Shown here one piece after another: positions 18,060-25,881 of a DNA stretch of 64,000 nt. A program made the translations under genes and the position numbers. The notes below the pieces were generated by a model that did not search any database, was not told the DNA's origin, and saw nothing but the letters and a program-made list of their open reading frames with translations. Positions within the stretch are counted from its first letter, which is position 1. Every line of letters begins with the position of its first letter. Origin of the DNA: Paenibacillus sp. L3-i20 (GTDB lineage Bacteria; Bacillota; Bacilli; Paenibacillales; Paenibacillaceae); assembly GCF_022180385.2 (NCBI RefSeq), contig NZ_BQME02000001.1, forward strand, positions 636,501 through 700,500, in the 5' to 3' direction.

Positions 18060-19607
18060 TTATACGATTTCCACTGTCATCATTGCTTGATTACATGCTG
18101 AGATATAAGCTTGTGCAGCTGCCAATACTATATCTTTGTGAATCGAAGATCCACGGAATCTTTTCCCTTTGTAAATAATGCTTACCACAGCTTCCCCATG
18201 AGCATCTTCACCAGTAGACAGGGAATGCAGCTCCAAATCTTCAAACTCCACCGATTGTGGGATCGCTTGCCCAATAGCTTGAATAACTGCTTCCAGAGGC
18301 CCCTCTCCGATAGCCATATAAGACTTCTCTGCCCCAGAACTATTTTCACGAATTGTAACAGTTGCGCTTCTCGACCTCTGTGTACCAGCATGAACATTCA
18401 AATCTATAAGTTCCAATGGATTAGGCTGAGTTTTGGTCAAATCGCCTGCTATGCGAATAAGTTCATCATCCGTAACGATTTTTTGTCTGTCAGCCAATTC
18501 TTTGAATTGATTATAAACATCTCTCAATTGCTCAGCAGTCATAACTACCCCGTATTCTGACAAGCGATGCTTAATCGCGTGACTTCCAGAATGTTTGCCC
18601 AAAATAATCATGCTTCGGGATATTCCCATTGCTTCCGGGTCCATAATCTCGTACGTGTTACGATTTTTAAGCAAACCATCCTGATGAATACCAGATTCAT
18701 GCTGGAATGCATTACGACCAACAATAGGCTTGTTATAGGCGATTGGGAAGTTCATCGTTCTACTTACTAACCGAGATGTTTCATAAATTTCTCCGATATT
18801 AATATTCGTCCCTACATGCAGGGCATCCTTGCGTGTTTCGATTGCCATGACTAGCTCTTCTAGTGAACAATTTCCTGCACGTTCGCCTATGCCATTCACT
18901 GTTACTTCAATTTGTGTAGCCCCACCTTGGATAGCAGCTATGCTGTTGGCAACTGCCAGCCCCAAATCATTATGACAATGAGCGCTGTATCGAACCGTGT
19001 CGCCGCCTCTTGCTTCCTTTCGAACTGCTTGGAAAAGATCGATTACTTCATGCGGCAAAGCATACCCTAGAGTATCCGGTAAATTAATAATCGTTGCCCC
19101 TTCAGCAATGACTGCTTCTACGAGTTGAATGACAAAATCACGTCCAGAGCGCGTGGAATCCATCGCCGAAAATTCAATCTCTTCCACAAACTGTTTACCA
19201 TAAGCAACCATGTCACGGGCAATTTGTATCACTTCATCCCGTGATTTACGTAGCTGGTGATTCAAATGAATATCCGACGATGAGATAAACAGATGAAGAC
19301 GTCTGCGCGCTGCATCCTCAGTTGCTCTAACTGCCGCATCAATATCACCTTTAACCGCCCTTGCAAAACCGGCTATTTCTACCCCTTGCAACTCCCTTGA
19401 AATTTGCTGAACAGCGGCAAACTCTCCAGGACTGGATACTGGAAAGCCCGGCTCGATAACGTCAATGCCAAGCTTAGCCAATTGGCGGGCAATAATAATT
19501 TTCCTCTCTGGTGCAATAGAAGCACCTGGAGACTGCTCGCCATCTCGAAGTGTTGTATCAAAAATTTGAATTTTATTCATTGCATTATTAGTTTCAGTTG
19601 TCATCAT
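18060..19607 (-). CDS. leuA: 2-isopropylmalate synthase
   Basis: First committed enzyme of leucine synthesis (acetyl-CoA plus 2-oxoisovalerate). The 515-residue protein has FDTTLRDGEQSPGAS near residue 15, IEPGFPVSSPGEF near 51, SAHCHNDLGLAVANS near 203 (metal-binding HxH), NGIGERAGN near 235, HESGIHQDG near 304, and the allosteric LeuA domain after about 395 (leucine feedback). TAGGAGG precedes the ATG. It stands alone rather than in an ilv-leu operon and is governed by two tandem T-box leaders. It ends 40 bases from the DnaA-box cluster. Confidence 0.95.
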   Translation of the reverse strand: MMTTETNNAMNKIQIFDTTLRDGEQSPGASIAPERKIIIARQLAKLGIDVIEPGFPVSSPGEFAAVQQISRELQGVEIAGFARAVKGDIDAAVRATEDAARRRLHLFISSSDIHLNHQLRKSRDEVIQIARDMVAYGKQFVEEIEFSAMDSTRSGRDFVIQLVEAVIAEGATIINLPDTLGYALPHEVIDLFQAVRKEARGGDTVRYSAHCHNDLGLAVANSIAAIQGGATQIEVTVNGIGERAGNCSLEELVMAIETRKDALHVGTNINIGEIYETSRLVSRTMNFPIAYNKPIVGRNAFQHESGIHQDGLLKNRNTYEIMDPEAMGISRSMIILGKHSGSHAIKHRLSEYGVVMTAEQLRDVYNQFKELADRQKIVTDDELIRIAGDLTKTQPNPLELIDLNVHAGTQRSRSATVTIRENSSGAEKSYMAIGEGPLEAVIQAIGQAIPQSVEFEDLELHSLSTGEDAHGEAVVSIIYKGKRFRGSSIHKDIVLAAAQAYISACNQAMMTVEIV

Positions 19608-19651
19608 AAACTACCTCCTAGTTTTTGCATGCTAATTTTTTTGTACAAAAA

Positions 19652-20020
19652 AAGCTCGCCATCTCTAAAATAAGAGACGACAAGCTTACGCTTATGCCGT
19701 GGTACCACTCTACTTGGCTAATTTCATATGCAATTCACTTATTTCTCAAATCCGAGAAATTCGTTTGCAAAAAATAGCCCGCTTATGACCCGATTACAGA
19801 GGTTAACTGTAACGAAGTACAAGGCGACATCATCTGCGCAGGATGTGTTCACCGTTCCCTCGATCCGCTCCCAGGCGAGTTTCAAATATTGGCTTCGACT
19901 GCGTCGCACCATCCCGCAGCTCTCTGTACGAAATTTGATCTCTAATCGCATTTGCGATGTGTCGACCACTTTCGTTATTTCCACCTTTACTCTACTTGCT
20001 CCTGTTCTCAGCGTTTGTTG
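19652..20020 (-). promoter_or_regulatory. T-box leader 2 (leuA-proximal), probably tRNA-Leu
   Basis: The minus strand has Stem I parts (CGTACAGAGAGCTGCGGGAT, then GGTGCGACGCAG), a specifier region GAAACTCGCCTGGGAGC in which CTC fits leucine, the T-box core GTAGAGTGGTACCACGG (19697-19715) that pairs with the tRNA acceptor end, and a terminator hairpin at 19652-19687 followed by a T run. It ends about 45 bases before the leuA ATG. Uncharged tRNA should stabilise the antiterminator and allow leuA transcription. Confidence 0.9.
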
Positions 20021-20063
20021 CCTATTCAGTTGTCAATTTCATCTACTTTTTTACAACAAAAAA

Positions 20064-20447
20064 AGCCTGTCATCTCTATATTCAAGAGACGACAGGCTAT
20101 AAAGACCCGCGCGGTACCACCCTTGTTGACATCCCAACGAACCAAAAACGAACGTACAGGTATGCCCACCTTAACCATAAGACCAGCTCCGGATGCCGAT
20201 ACTTATGAACCCTTTCACGAAGGTTAACCGTAATCATGTAACTGTCGCTGTCCTACCATCGATTGGCATCGGACATTGTAAGCTTCCATCACTCCGCTCC
20301 CAGGCGAGTTTCAAACGAATCTTCGACTGCGTTGCACCGTCCCGCAGCTCTCTGTACCTTACAGCAGTTACCCGCTTCAGGCAATACCTGATTAGCTTTA
20401 CTATTCCTGTTCATTGCGTTTGTTCTTTATGAGATTTTTAAGTATTG
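20064..20447 (-). promoter_or_regulatory. T-box leader 1 (promoter-proximal), probably tRNA-Leu
   Basis: A second complete T-box directly upstream of the first: GAGAGCTGCGGGACGGTGCA of Stem I, the same specifier region GAAACTCGCCTGGGAGC (CTC, Leu), T-box core AAGGGTGGTACCGCG (20110-20124) and a terminator with 8-base AGCCTGTC/GACAGGCT-type arms (20064-20098) followed by a T run. Being in series with leader 2, both must read through for leuA expression. The identical specifiers suggest duplication. Confidence 0.9.
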
Positions 20448-20453
20448 TTGCTT

Positions 20454-20482
20454 ATTATATGCTTTCAATAATTATCTGTCAA
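20454..20482 (-). promoter_or_regulatory. Consensus SigA promoter of the T-box/leuA transcript
   Basis: Minus strand TTGACA (20477-20482), 17-base spacer, TATAAT (20454-20459): both hexamers match the consensus exactly. It lies in the 30 bases after the tsaD stop, and its -35 sits inside a small TTATCTG/CAGATAA hairpin that may weakly end the tsaD transcript. Confidence 0.9.
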
Positions 20483-20511
20483 TTCAGATAACCCATTGTT
20501 TTATTTTTCCC

Positions 20512-21570
20512 CTAAATAGACCACTGCTCAAGAGAAAGTCCTGGATCAGCTTTCATATCAAGATTAGTAAAAATTCTACGTTTAAGTTTCAGATGAGCAG
20601 CCGCACCAATCATAGCCGCGTTGTCTGTACAAAGCGTTCCCGGAGGAATAAGTAATGAAATGCCTTCCACATTACACCGCTCTGTAAGAGCTGCACGTAA
20701 ACCTCTATTAGCGGCTACTCCACCACATAACAACAATTGTTTTGCTCCATAGTGTTTAACGGAACGAAGTGCCTTTGTAACTAATACTTCGATAACTGAT
20801 TCCTGAAATCCCCGTGCTAATGCGCCTTCGTCAAGAACTAATCCCTTCATACGGGACTGATTGATTACACTAAGAACAGCTGACTTCAATCCACTGAAGC
20901 TAAAGTCATAACTATCCGCTTCAAGCCATGCTCTTGGAAGAGTAATTGAACTCTCTGCTTCAACTGCTATTCTATCAATATGAGGGCCACCAGGGTACGG
21001 GAGATGCAAAGCTCTCGCTACTTTGTCATAAGCCTCGCCCACAGCATCATCTCTTGTTCGTCCAATAACTTGGAAGTTTCCTTCGCTCTCAAGTAATACA
21101 AGCTCTGTATGTCCACCAGATACAACCAGCGCCATACATGGATATTCCAATTCATGCACTAACTCATTCGCATAAATATGTCCTGCGATATGATGTGTTC
21201 CGATCAATGGGATATCTAATGCGAGCGATAAAGACTTTGCCGCTACAATACCTACTAACAGCGCACCAACAAGACCAGGACCTTGCGTAACAGCAATAGC
21301 CGACATGTCCGTCAGCTTATATCCTGATTGCTCCACAGCTTGTTCTATAATTAACGTTATTGTTTCTACATGTTTTCTTGAAGCTATCTCCGGGACAACT
21401 CCTCCGAATCGTTCGTGAATCTCAATCTGACTAGATACAACATTAGATAAAATATGTTTGCCGCCTCGAATAACAGAAGCAGATGTTTCATCACAGCTTG
21501 TTTCAATTGCCAGTATTAGCGCATCTTCATGCGCCAACAATTTTTCCTTATCTAATCCATGTATGCTCAA
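20512..21570 (-). CDS. tsaD: tRNA t6A37 threonylcarbamoyltransferase TsaD
   Basis: Transfers the threonylcarbamoyl group to A37 of ANN-decoding tRNAs, with TsaB and TsaE. I start at the TTG at 21570 (LSIHGLDKEKLLAHEDALIL), which has AGGAGAG seven bases upstream and overlaps the rimI stop as TTGA. A longer frame from 21618 lies inside rimI and has no site. The 352-residue protein has AIETSCDETSASV, metal-binding GTHHIAGHIYANEL, SGGHTELVLL and LLCGGVAANRGLR. It ends the thiL-tsaE-tsaB-rimI-tsaD operon. Confidence 0.93.
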   Translation of the reverse strand: MSIHGLDKEKLLAHEDALILAIETSCDETSASVIRGGKHILSNVVSSQIEIHERFGGVVPEIASRKHVETITLIIEQAVEQSGYKLTDMSAIAVTQGPGLVGALLVGIVAAKSLSLALDIPLIGTHHIAGHIYANELVHELEYPCMALVVSGGHTELVLLESEGNFQVIGRTRDDAVGEAYDKVARALHLPYPGGPHIDRIAVEAESSITLPRAWLEADSYDFSFSGLKSAVLSVINQSRMKGLVLDEGALARGFQESVIEVLVTKALRSVKHYGAKQLLLCGGVAANRGLRAALTERCNVEGISLLIPPGTLCTDNAAMIGAAAHLKLKRRIFTNLDMKADPGLSLEQWSI

Positions 21571-22061
21571 AACATGCTCTCTCCTGTCTTCAACCGCTCG
21601 ATATCCAGCTCTGCCCACATAATTAACGCGTCCTCATCGTTATCCGAGTAATATCGAGGACGGATGCCAGAAGACTGGAACCCATATTTACGGTATAAAT
21701 GCTGGGCAAGCTCATTTGTCACTCTAACTTCTAACGTCATTCTAACAGCTTCAAAAAAAACAGCGGTTCGTTGCATTTGCTCCAGCAGCTTATGCCCAAG
21801 TCCGTTTCCTCTCAAATCAGAACGGATTGCGATATTCGTAATATGAGCCTCATCCATAATGATCCACATACCGCCATATCCGAGCACTTGGCCGCTTTCT
21901 TCCATTACCATATAACGAGCAAACATATTGTTCGTCAGCTCATTCGTGAAAGCTTCCGCCGTCCAAGGACTAGTGAAAGCCTCCTGTTCGATCGCAATAA
22001 TCGCAGGAATATCCTCTAACGTCATCGAACGATATATGATGTTGTCTACTACTGAGCTCAC
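21567..22061 (-). CDS. rimI: Ribosomal protein-alanine N-acetyltransferase RimI
   Basis: A 164-residue GNAT enzyme, by family an N-terminal acetylase of ribosomal protein S18. Acetyl-CoA loop ITNIAIRSDLRGNGLGHKLL near residues 73-93, and HLYRKYGFQSSGIRPRYYSDN near 122-142, which is typical of RimI. The start is GTG at 22061, with AGGTGAAG upstream and three bases after the tsaB stop. Confidence 0.9.
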   Translation of the reverse strand: MSSVVDNIIYRSMTLEDIPAIIAIEQEAFTSPWTAEAFTNELTNNMFARYMVMEESGQVLGYGGMWIIMDEAHITNIAIRSDLRGNGLGHKLLEQMQRTAVFFEAVRMTLEVRVTNELAQHLYRKYGFQSSGIRPRYYSDNDEDALIMWAELDIERLKTGESMF

Positions 22062-22063
22062 AG

Positions 22064-22873
22064 TTATACTTCACCTGCTTGCTTCGCCTTAAGCTTCACT
22101 TCCGCTTCAGTGAGCTGCGTATAGTTAGGTGTAAAGGTATGTGTGTTTTCTAATTGACCAGCTTCTAGCTTCTTCTTGCCTAATCTGGCTAAATATCGTC
22201 CCTCCAGCATATATGGCAGCAGTCGAACATCAGCTTGTTGCGAATTTCCATGCTCTCGTAGTTTTTCCGCTGATTCCAGATGCAACGACAAATCTCCAAC
22301 AAGCCAGATCACTATTTCATGTTTTCTTGCATTTGCGCCAAGCGCAGCGACAATCTCATCAACCCAATCATTCATTAAACGAACGCCATCATCCAGCCAT
22401 CTCGTCCATCCTGATTGTCGCCCAATGGAAAACCCAGCGCTATACACCTGTCCACGCCTTGCATCTATAATTGGCAGCACCCAATGCTCTACTAAATCTT
22501 CTGAAAGTTCACTTTCTGTCTCTATTCCCATTCCTTTATGCCAAGCACCATAAGCAATAGCTTCCAAACTGGACACTCCGACTAGCGGTTTATTCCACAC
22601 CCAAGATAGCGTCTTCGCTGCAGTTACTGCAATTCGCATTCCTGTATAAGAACCTGGACCATTACCAACAACTATTGCCCCTAGCTGTTCCTGAGAAATT
22701 CCCGCTTGAAGCATTAATTCCTTCAAATGTGTAATGACATGTACAGAATGATTCCGCTCAGCCACTGACTGGATTTCGGCTACCACTTCTTCACCCTTCA
22801 AAAGAGCAGCAGCCATTGCTGCTGTCGAAGTATCAAGCGCAATAATTGCAGATTCCTTTTGTTCATCCATCAT
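22064..22873 (-). CDS. tsaB: t6A biosynthesis dimerisation protein TsaB
   Basis: Non-catalytic partner of TsaD. Start ATG at 22873 (MMDEQKESAIIALDTSTAAM) has GGAGGAG six bases upstream and overlaps tsaE as ATGA; a longer frame from 22909 lies within tsaE. The 269-residue product has the ASKHA-fold ALDTSTAAMAAAL, the ERNHSVHVITHLKELM helix and VVGNGPGSYTGMRIAVTAAK (residues about 67-87), with the degenerate carboxy-terminal half typical of TsaB. Confidence 0.92.
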   Translation of the reverse strand: MMDEQKESAIIALDTSTAAMAAALLKGEEVVAEIQSVAERNHSVHVITHLKELMLQAGISQEQLGAIVVGNGPGSYTGMRIAVTAAKTLSWVWNKPLVGVSSLEAIAYGAWHKGMGIETESELSEDLVEHWVLPIIDARRGQVYSAGFSIGRQSGWTRWLDDGVRLMNDWVDEIVAALGANARKHEIVIWLVGDLSLHLESAEKLREHGNSQQADVRLLPYMLEGRYLARLGKKKLEAGQLENTHTFTPNYTQLTEAEVKLKAKQAGEV

Positions 22874-23358
22874 TCTGTCTCCTCCATCATGTTCCATTGG
22901 CCGCACCAATCGGCATAAGGTTCACCCAATCCAGTTATACGAAACCGTCTCGTTTCCCCGCCTAAGTTCTCAATAAATAGTGCAAGTCGGTTTGGCGGCA
23001 GAAGATCTTCGATGAGACTCGCCCATTCGACGATTGTTACACCTGAGCCATAGAAATAATCATCAAGTCCAAGCTCATCCGCTTCTTCCTGTGACAAACG
23101 ATATACGTCCATATGGTAAAAAGGAAGCTCAGCTCCCTCATATTCTTTAATAATCGTAAATGTAGGACTATTGACGACTCCTTGCACACCTATAGCCGCA
23201 GCAAATGCTTGTGAAAAAGCAGTTTTGCCTGCACCTAAATCACCATCCAGTGCAATAACGACACCTGGTTTGGCGAGTTCTGCCAATTGTCTAGCAAATG
23301 TTATCGTATCTTGTAAACTGTGGACTTCCCATTCGGCTTGTCCTCGCTTCTGTTCCAT
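22870..23358 (-). CDS. tsaE: t6A biosynthesis ATPase TsaE
   Basis: A small P-loop ATPase that regulates the TsaBD complex. Walker A is GDLGAGKTAFSQAFA, and VNSPTFTIIKEYEG with FYHMDVYRL follows. I prefer the ATG at 23358 (MEQKRGQAEWEVHSLQDT), behind GGGTGG and just after thiL ends; a GTG at 23397 would overlap thiL by 26 bases. 162 residues is normal. Confidence 0.92.
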   Translation of the reverse strand: MEQKRGQAEWEVHSLQDTITFARQLAELAKPGVVIALDGDLGAGKTAFSQAFAAAIGVQGVVNSPTFTIIKEYEGAELPFYHMDVYRLSQEEADELGLDDYFYGSGVTIVEWASLIEDLLPPNRLALFIENLGGETRRFRITGLGEPYADWCGQWNMMEETE

Positions 23359-23371
23359 TCTATCCACCCGT

Positions 23372-24475
23372 TCATCTCTGAAAATGATTATAGCCACGTT
23401 TCTGCAAAGGTTGCCTAATTTCTTGTTGTGATGCGGCAGATCCTTTTCCTGAAACGGTCACTTTACCATCCCCGTCATTGTATATACTTAGGAGTTCTAC
23501 AGCTGGTTCTCCGGCTTCCGTTTCACCGATAATATAAAAGGGCAACCCTTCCGCATGAAATGTATCCCGCACCTCTGGCGCGAGTTTACTACTCATCGTG
23601 CCTAGCAGCACGTAGTCCTCGCCGCCGTAGAGCATCCACTCTAACGGGTTCACTCCTGCTATAGACGCATATGCACTCATACTTCCAGCCTTAGGCAACC
23701 TATGCTCATACAGCACAAGGCGCAATCCCGATGCTTCAGCTATTTCCCACGCTTCGCTTGCTAATCCGTCGCTTACATCATTTAGAGAGTGACATGCACC
23801 CGAATGGAGTAATAATCTTCCCGCCTTAACGGAAGGTGACGGACGTTGATGTGCGCATAACAACGCTCTGTAAAGCTCGTCCTCTATTAAGTTGGACCTT
23901 GCAGTTCCAACCTTTGTCATTAGCAAAAGGTTCAAGCCCGCAGCTGACAAACCTATTGGACCAGTCAGAAATATAACATCTCCAGGCTTGGCACCTGAAC
24001 GCCTAATCTCAGCATTCTTCTCTATCGTGCCCGTTAATGTAACTGTAATGACCAAATACTCCGGTGAAGAGGTTGTATCCCCTCCGATAATTGCAATTCC
24101 GTACTTATCTGCACATAAGTAGAGACCGTCATAAACACGCCGTATACGTTCAGCATTGTAAGATGGAGGGACGCTAATGGCTACTAACGCATGAAGTGGT
24201 ATACCACCCATGGCTGCAATGTCGCTAATGTTAGCCGCAAGCGCTTTGTATCCAATATCCTCATCGCTCATCGTTGAATCGTTAAAGTGAACCTTCTCAA
24301 CCATCGTATCAACAGCAAGCAAAAGTTGCTTAGGTCCGGCAATTCCGTCTTCTGCCGATCCAATATCGATCGACGCTGTGTCATCGCCAATACCTAAAGT
24401 AACGCCTCGCTTCTGCTGCCAGCAGGCGCCTTGTCGGTCGCCCGTCCAATGCTGTATGCTCGCGAACTCATCCAA
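23372..24475 (-). CDS. thiL: Thiamine-monophosphate kinase
   Basis: Phosphorylates thiamine monophosphate to the diphosphate. Start TTG at 24475 (LDEFASIQHW, the family's usual MDEFxxI opening) has AAAGGAG about 9 bases upstream; a longer frame from 24523 has no site. 367 residues with GIGDDTASI (Mg-ATP aspartates), LLAVDTMVEKVHFNDSTMSDEDIGYKALAANISDIAAMGG and the late GGEDYVLLGTM. It begins the t6A operon, as in B. subtilis. Confidence 0.93.
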   Translation of the reverse strand: MDEFASIQHWTGDRQGACWQQKRGVTLGIGDDTASIDIGSAEDGIAGPKQLLLAVDTMVEKVHFNDSTMSDEDIGYKALAANISDIAAMGGIPLHALVAISVPPSYNAERIRRVYDGLYLCADKYGIAIIGGDTTSSPEYLVITVTLTGTIEKNAEIRRSGAKPGDVIFLTGPIGLSAAGLNLLLMTKVGTARSNLIEDELYRALLCAHQRPSPSVKAGRLLLHSGACHSLNDVSDGLASEAWEIAEASGLRLVLYEHRLPKAGSMSAYASIAGVNPLEWMLYGGEDYVLLGTMSSKLAPEVRDTFHAEGLPFYIIGETEAGEPAVELLSIYNDGDGKVTVSGKGSAASQQEIRQPLQKRGYNHFQR

Positions 24476-24577
24476 GAGTACGATCTCCTTTTGCTTACGT
24501 CTAAGCAATCTATTTCTAATCATTTTACCTTAATCATGTACATAATCAAAGTAAATACAGGATAAGGAAAGTAATAA

Positions 24578-24619
24578 AGCTTCTCTTATTAACGGCACGT
24601 AGCCGGAACAAGAGAAGCT
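24578..24619 (-). terminator. Terminator after the HD-GYP-like gene
   Basis: AGCTTCTCTT pairs with AAGAGAAGCT around an inner CCGGCTACGTGCCG-type hairpin, followed on the minus strand by TTTATTACTTT. It separates the HD-GYP gene from thiL. Confidence 0.7.
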
Positions 24620-24638
24620 CGGAATAAAACAGTACAGT

Positions 24639-25721
24639 TTATAATTCCTTCACAATTGTAATGTGAAGCTCATTTTTTAGTTCAATGTCGTACGGTGACT
24701 TTGGCATAGTCCCGTCGGCTTCTTTAATTACCCTAACACGCGGACGATGTACGGCCAGTTCGTTATTAAGCGATACAACAACCTCCTGTCCCGTACTTAA
24801 GAGTAGCGTTGTTGACACTGGGTAGACAGAAATATGATTGCAGAACAATCTTATAAGTTCCAGATCAAAAAAAGTTCCGCCCGCCGCAAATAGAAACTCA
24901 ACTGCTTCGCTCGTTGTATACCTTTTGCGATGAGGTCTTGGTGAAACAAGCGCATCGTATGTATCCGCTAAACCAACAATCTGAGCATACATATGGATTT
25001 CATCCTTCTTTAATCCACGAGGATAACCAGAACCATTAAATCGCTCATGATGCTGCAATGCACAATGTGCTGACACGATAGAAATATCATGATATTTACG
25101 CAGTATATCGAAACCTTCTTTTGGATGAGTCCGCAGTTGCTCTAGTTCCTCATTTGAATAACGCCCTGTATGTGTAAGCAGCTTTGGCGATACTTTCGTC
25201 ATTCCAATATCGTAAAGAAGCGCTCCTATACCAAGCTCTTCAAGTTGATTTCGATTAAACCCTTTGGCAATACCCATAATGCCTGACAACACCGCTACAT
25301 TAAATGAATGCTGGAATATATACGCGTCCATCGAATGTATACTGGTCAAATTTACGAGCATGTTAGGTCTAGTCGCTAAATCCTGCATAATATTCCCGAA
25401 TACGGATCGGAAGTTACGACCCATGTCGGGTGCGATTGTACGCCCTTTTGTAACAACTTCATCCTTAAAGGAATTCATCGTTTGGAAAATAGTATTTACG
25501 GCTTGCTTGCGAGTTTCATCTCGGATACTGTCCTCCGGGATAATATCTGTCGTCCTACCGTCCTCGATGAACAAAAAATCGATGCCCAACATCTGCAATC
25601 GATTAATATATCGTTCATTCAGTTCGACACCTTCTCCAAGCAGCACGTTACCGTTTTCTTGAAAGATCGGCTTTGCAACCTTGTCTCCAGGCTTGACTAA
25701 ACCAAGTTGCACTTTTCTCAT
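24639..25721 (-). CDS. HD-GYP-family protein with altered HD motif
   Basis: By family a cyclic-di-GMP phosphodiesterase. Start ATG at 25721 (MRKVQLGLVKPGDKVAKPIF) has GCGGGAG 8 bases upstream; a longer frame from 25787 does not. The 360-residue protein has an amino-terminal domain of about 100 residues, then the HD-GYP domain. The GYP signature HHERFNGSGYPRGL is intact and followed by QIVGLADTYDALVSPRPHRK, but the HDIGK motif reads YDIGMTK, losing the first metal-binding His and the Lys. Activity may be lost, or it may act as a c-di-GMP sensor. The GGDEF gene just upstream fits a c-di-GMP role. Confidence 0.85.
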   Translation of the reverse strand: MRKVQLGLVKPGDKVAKPIFQENGNVLLGEGVELNERYINRLQMLGIDFLFIEDGRTTDIIPEDSIRDETRKQAVNTIFQTMNSFKDEVVTKGRTIAPDMGRNFRSVFGNIMQDLATRPNMLVNLTSIHSMDAYIFQHSFNVAVLSGIMGIAKGFNRNQLEELGIGALLYDIGMTKVSPKLLTHTGRYSNEELEQLRTHPKEGFDILRKYHDISIVSAHCALQHHERFNGSGYPRGLKKDEIHMYAQIVGLADTYDALVSPRPHRKRYTTSEAVEFLFAAGGTFFDLELIRLFCNHISVYPVSTTLLLSTGQEVVVSLNNELAVHRPRVRVIKEADGTMPKSPYDIELKNELHITIVKEL

Positions 25722-25881
25722 CAGATTGCTCCCGCCTTTAAACATTACTAGATACCTGAAGCCAGATAACTCTATTTTAGCAGACAAAGTCTATACTTTC
25801 CATGTAAGAGGAAGGAAACTATAAGTAAATAACAATATTAAATGAATTGGAAGAGAGGGCCCCTAACTGAGCATAGTCTCC

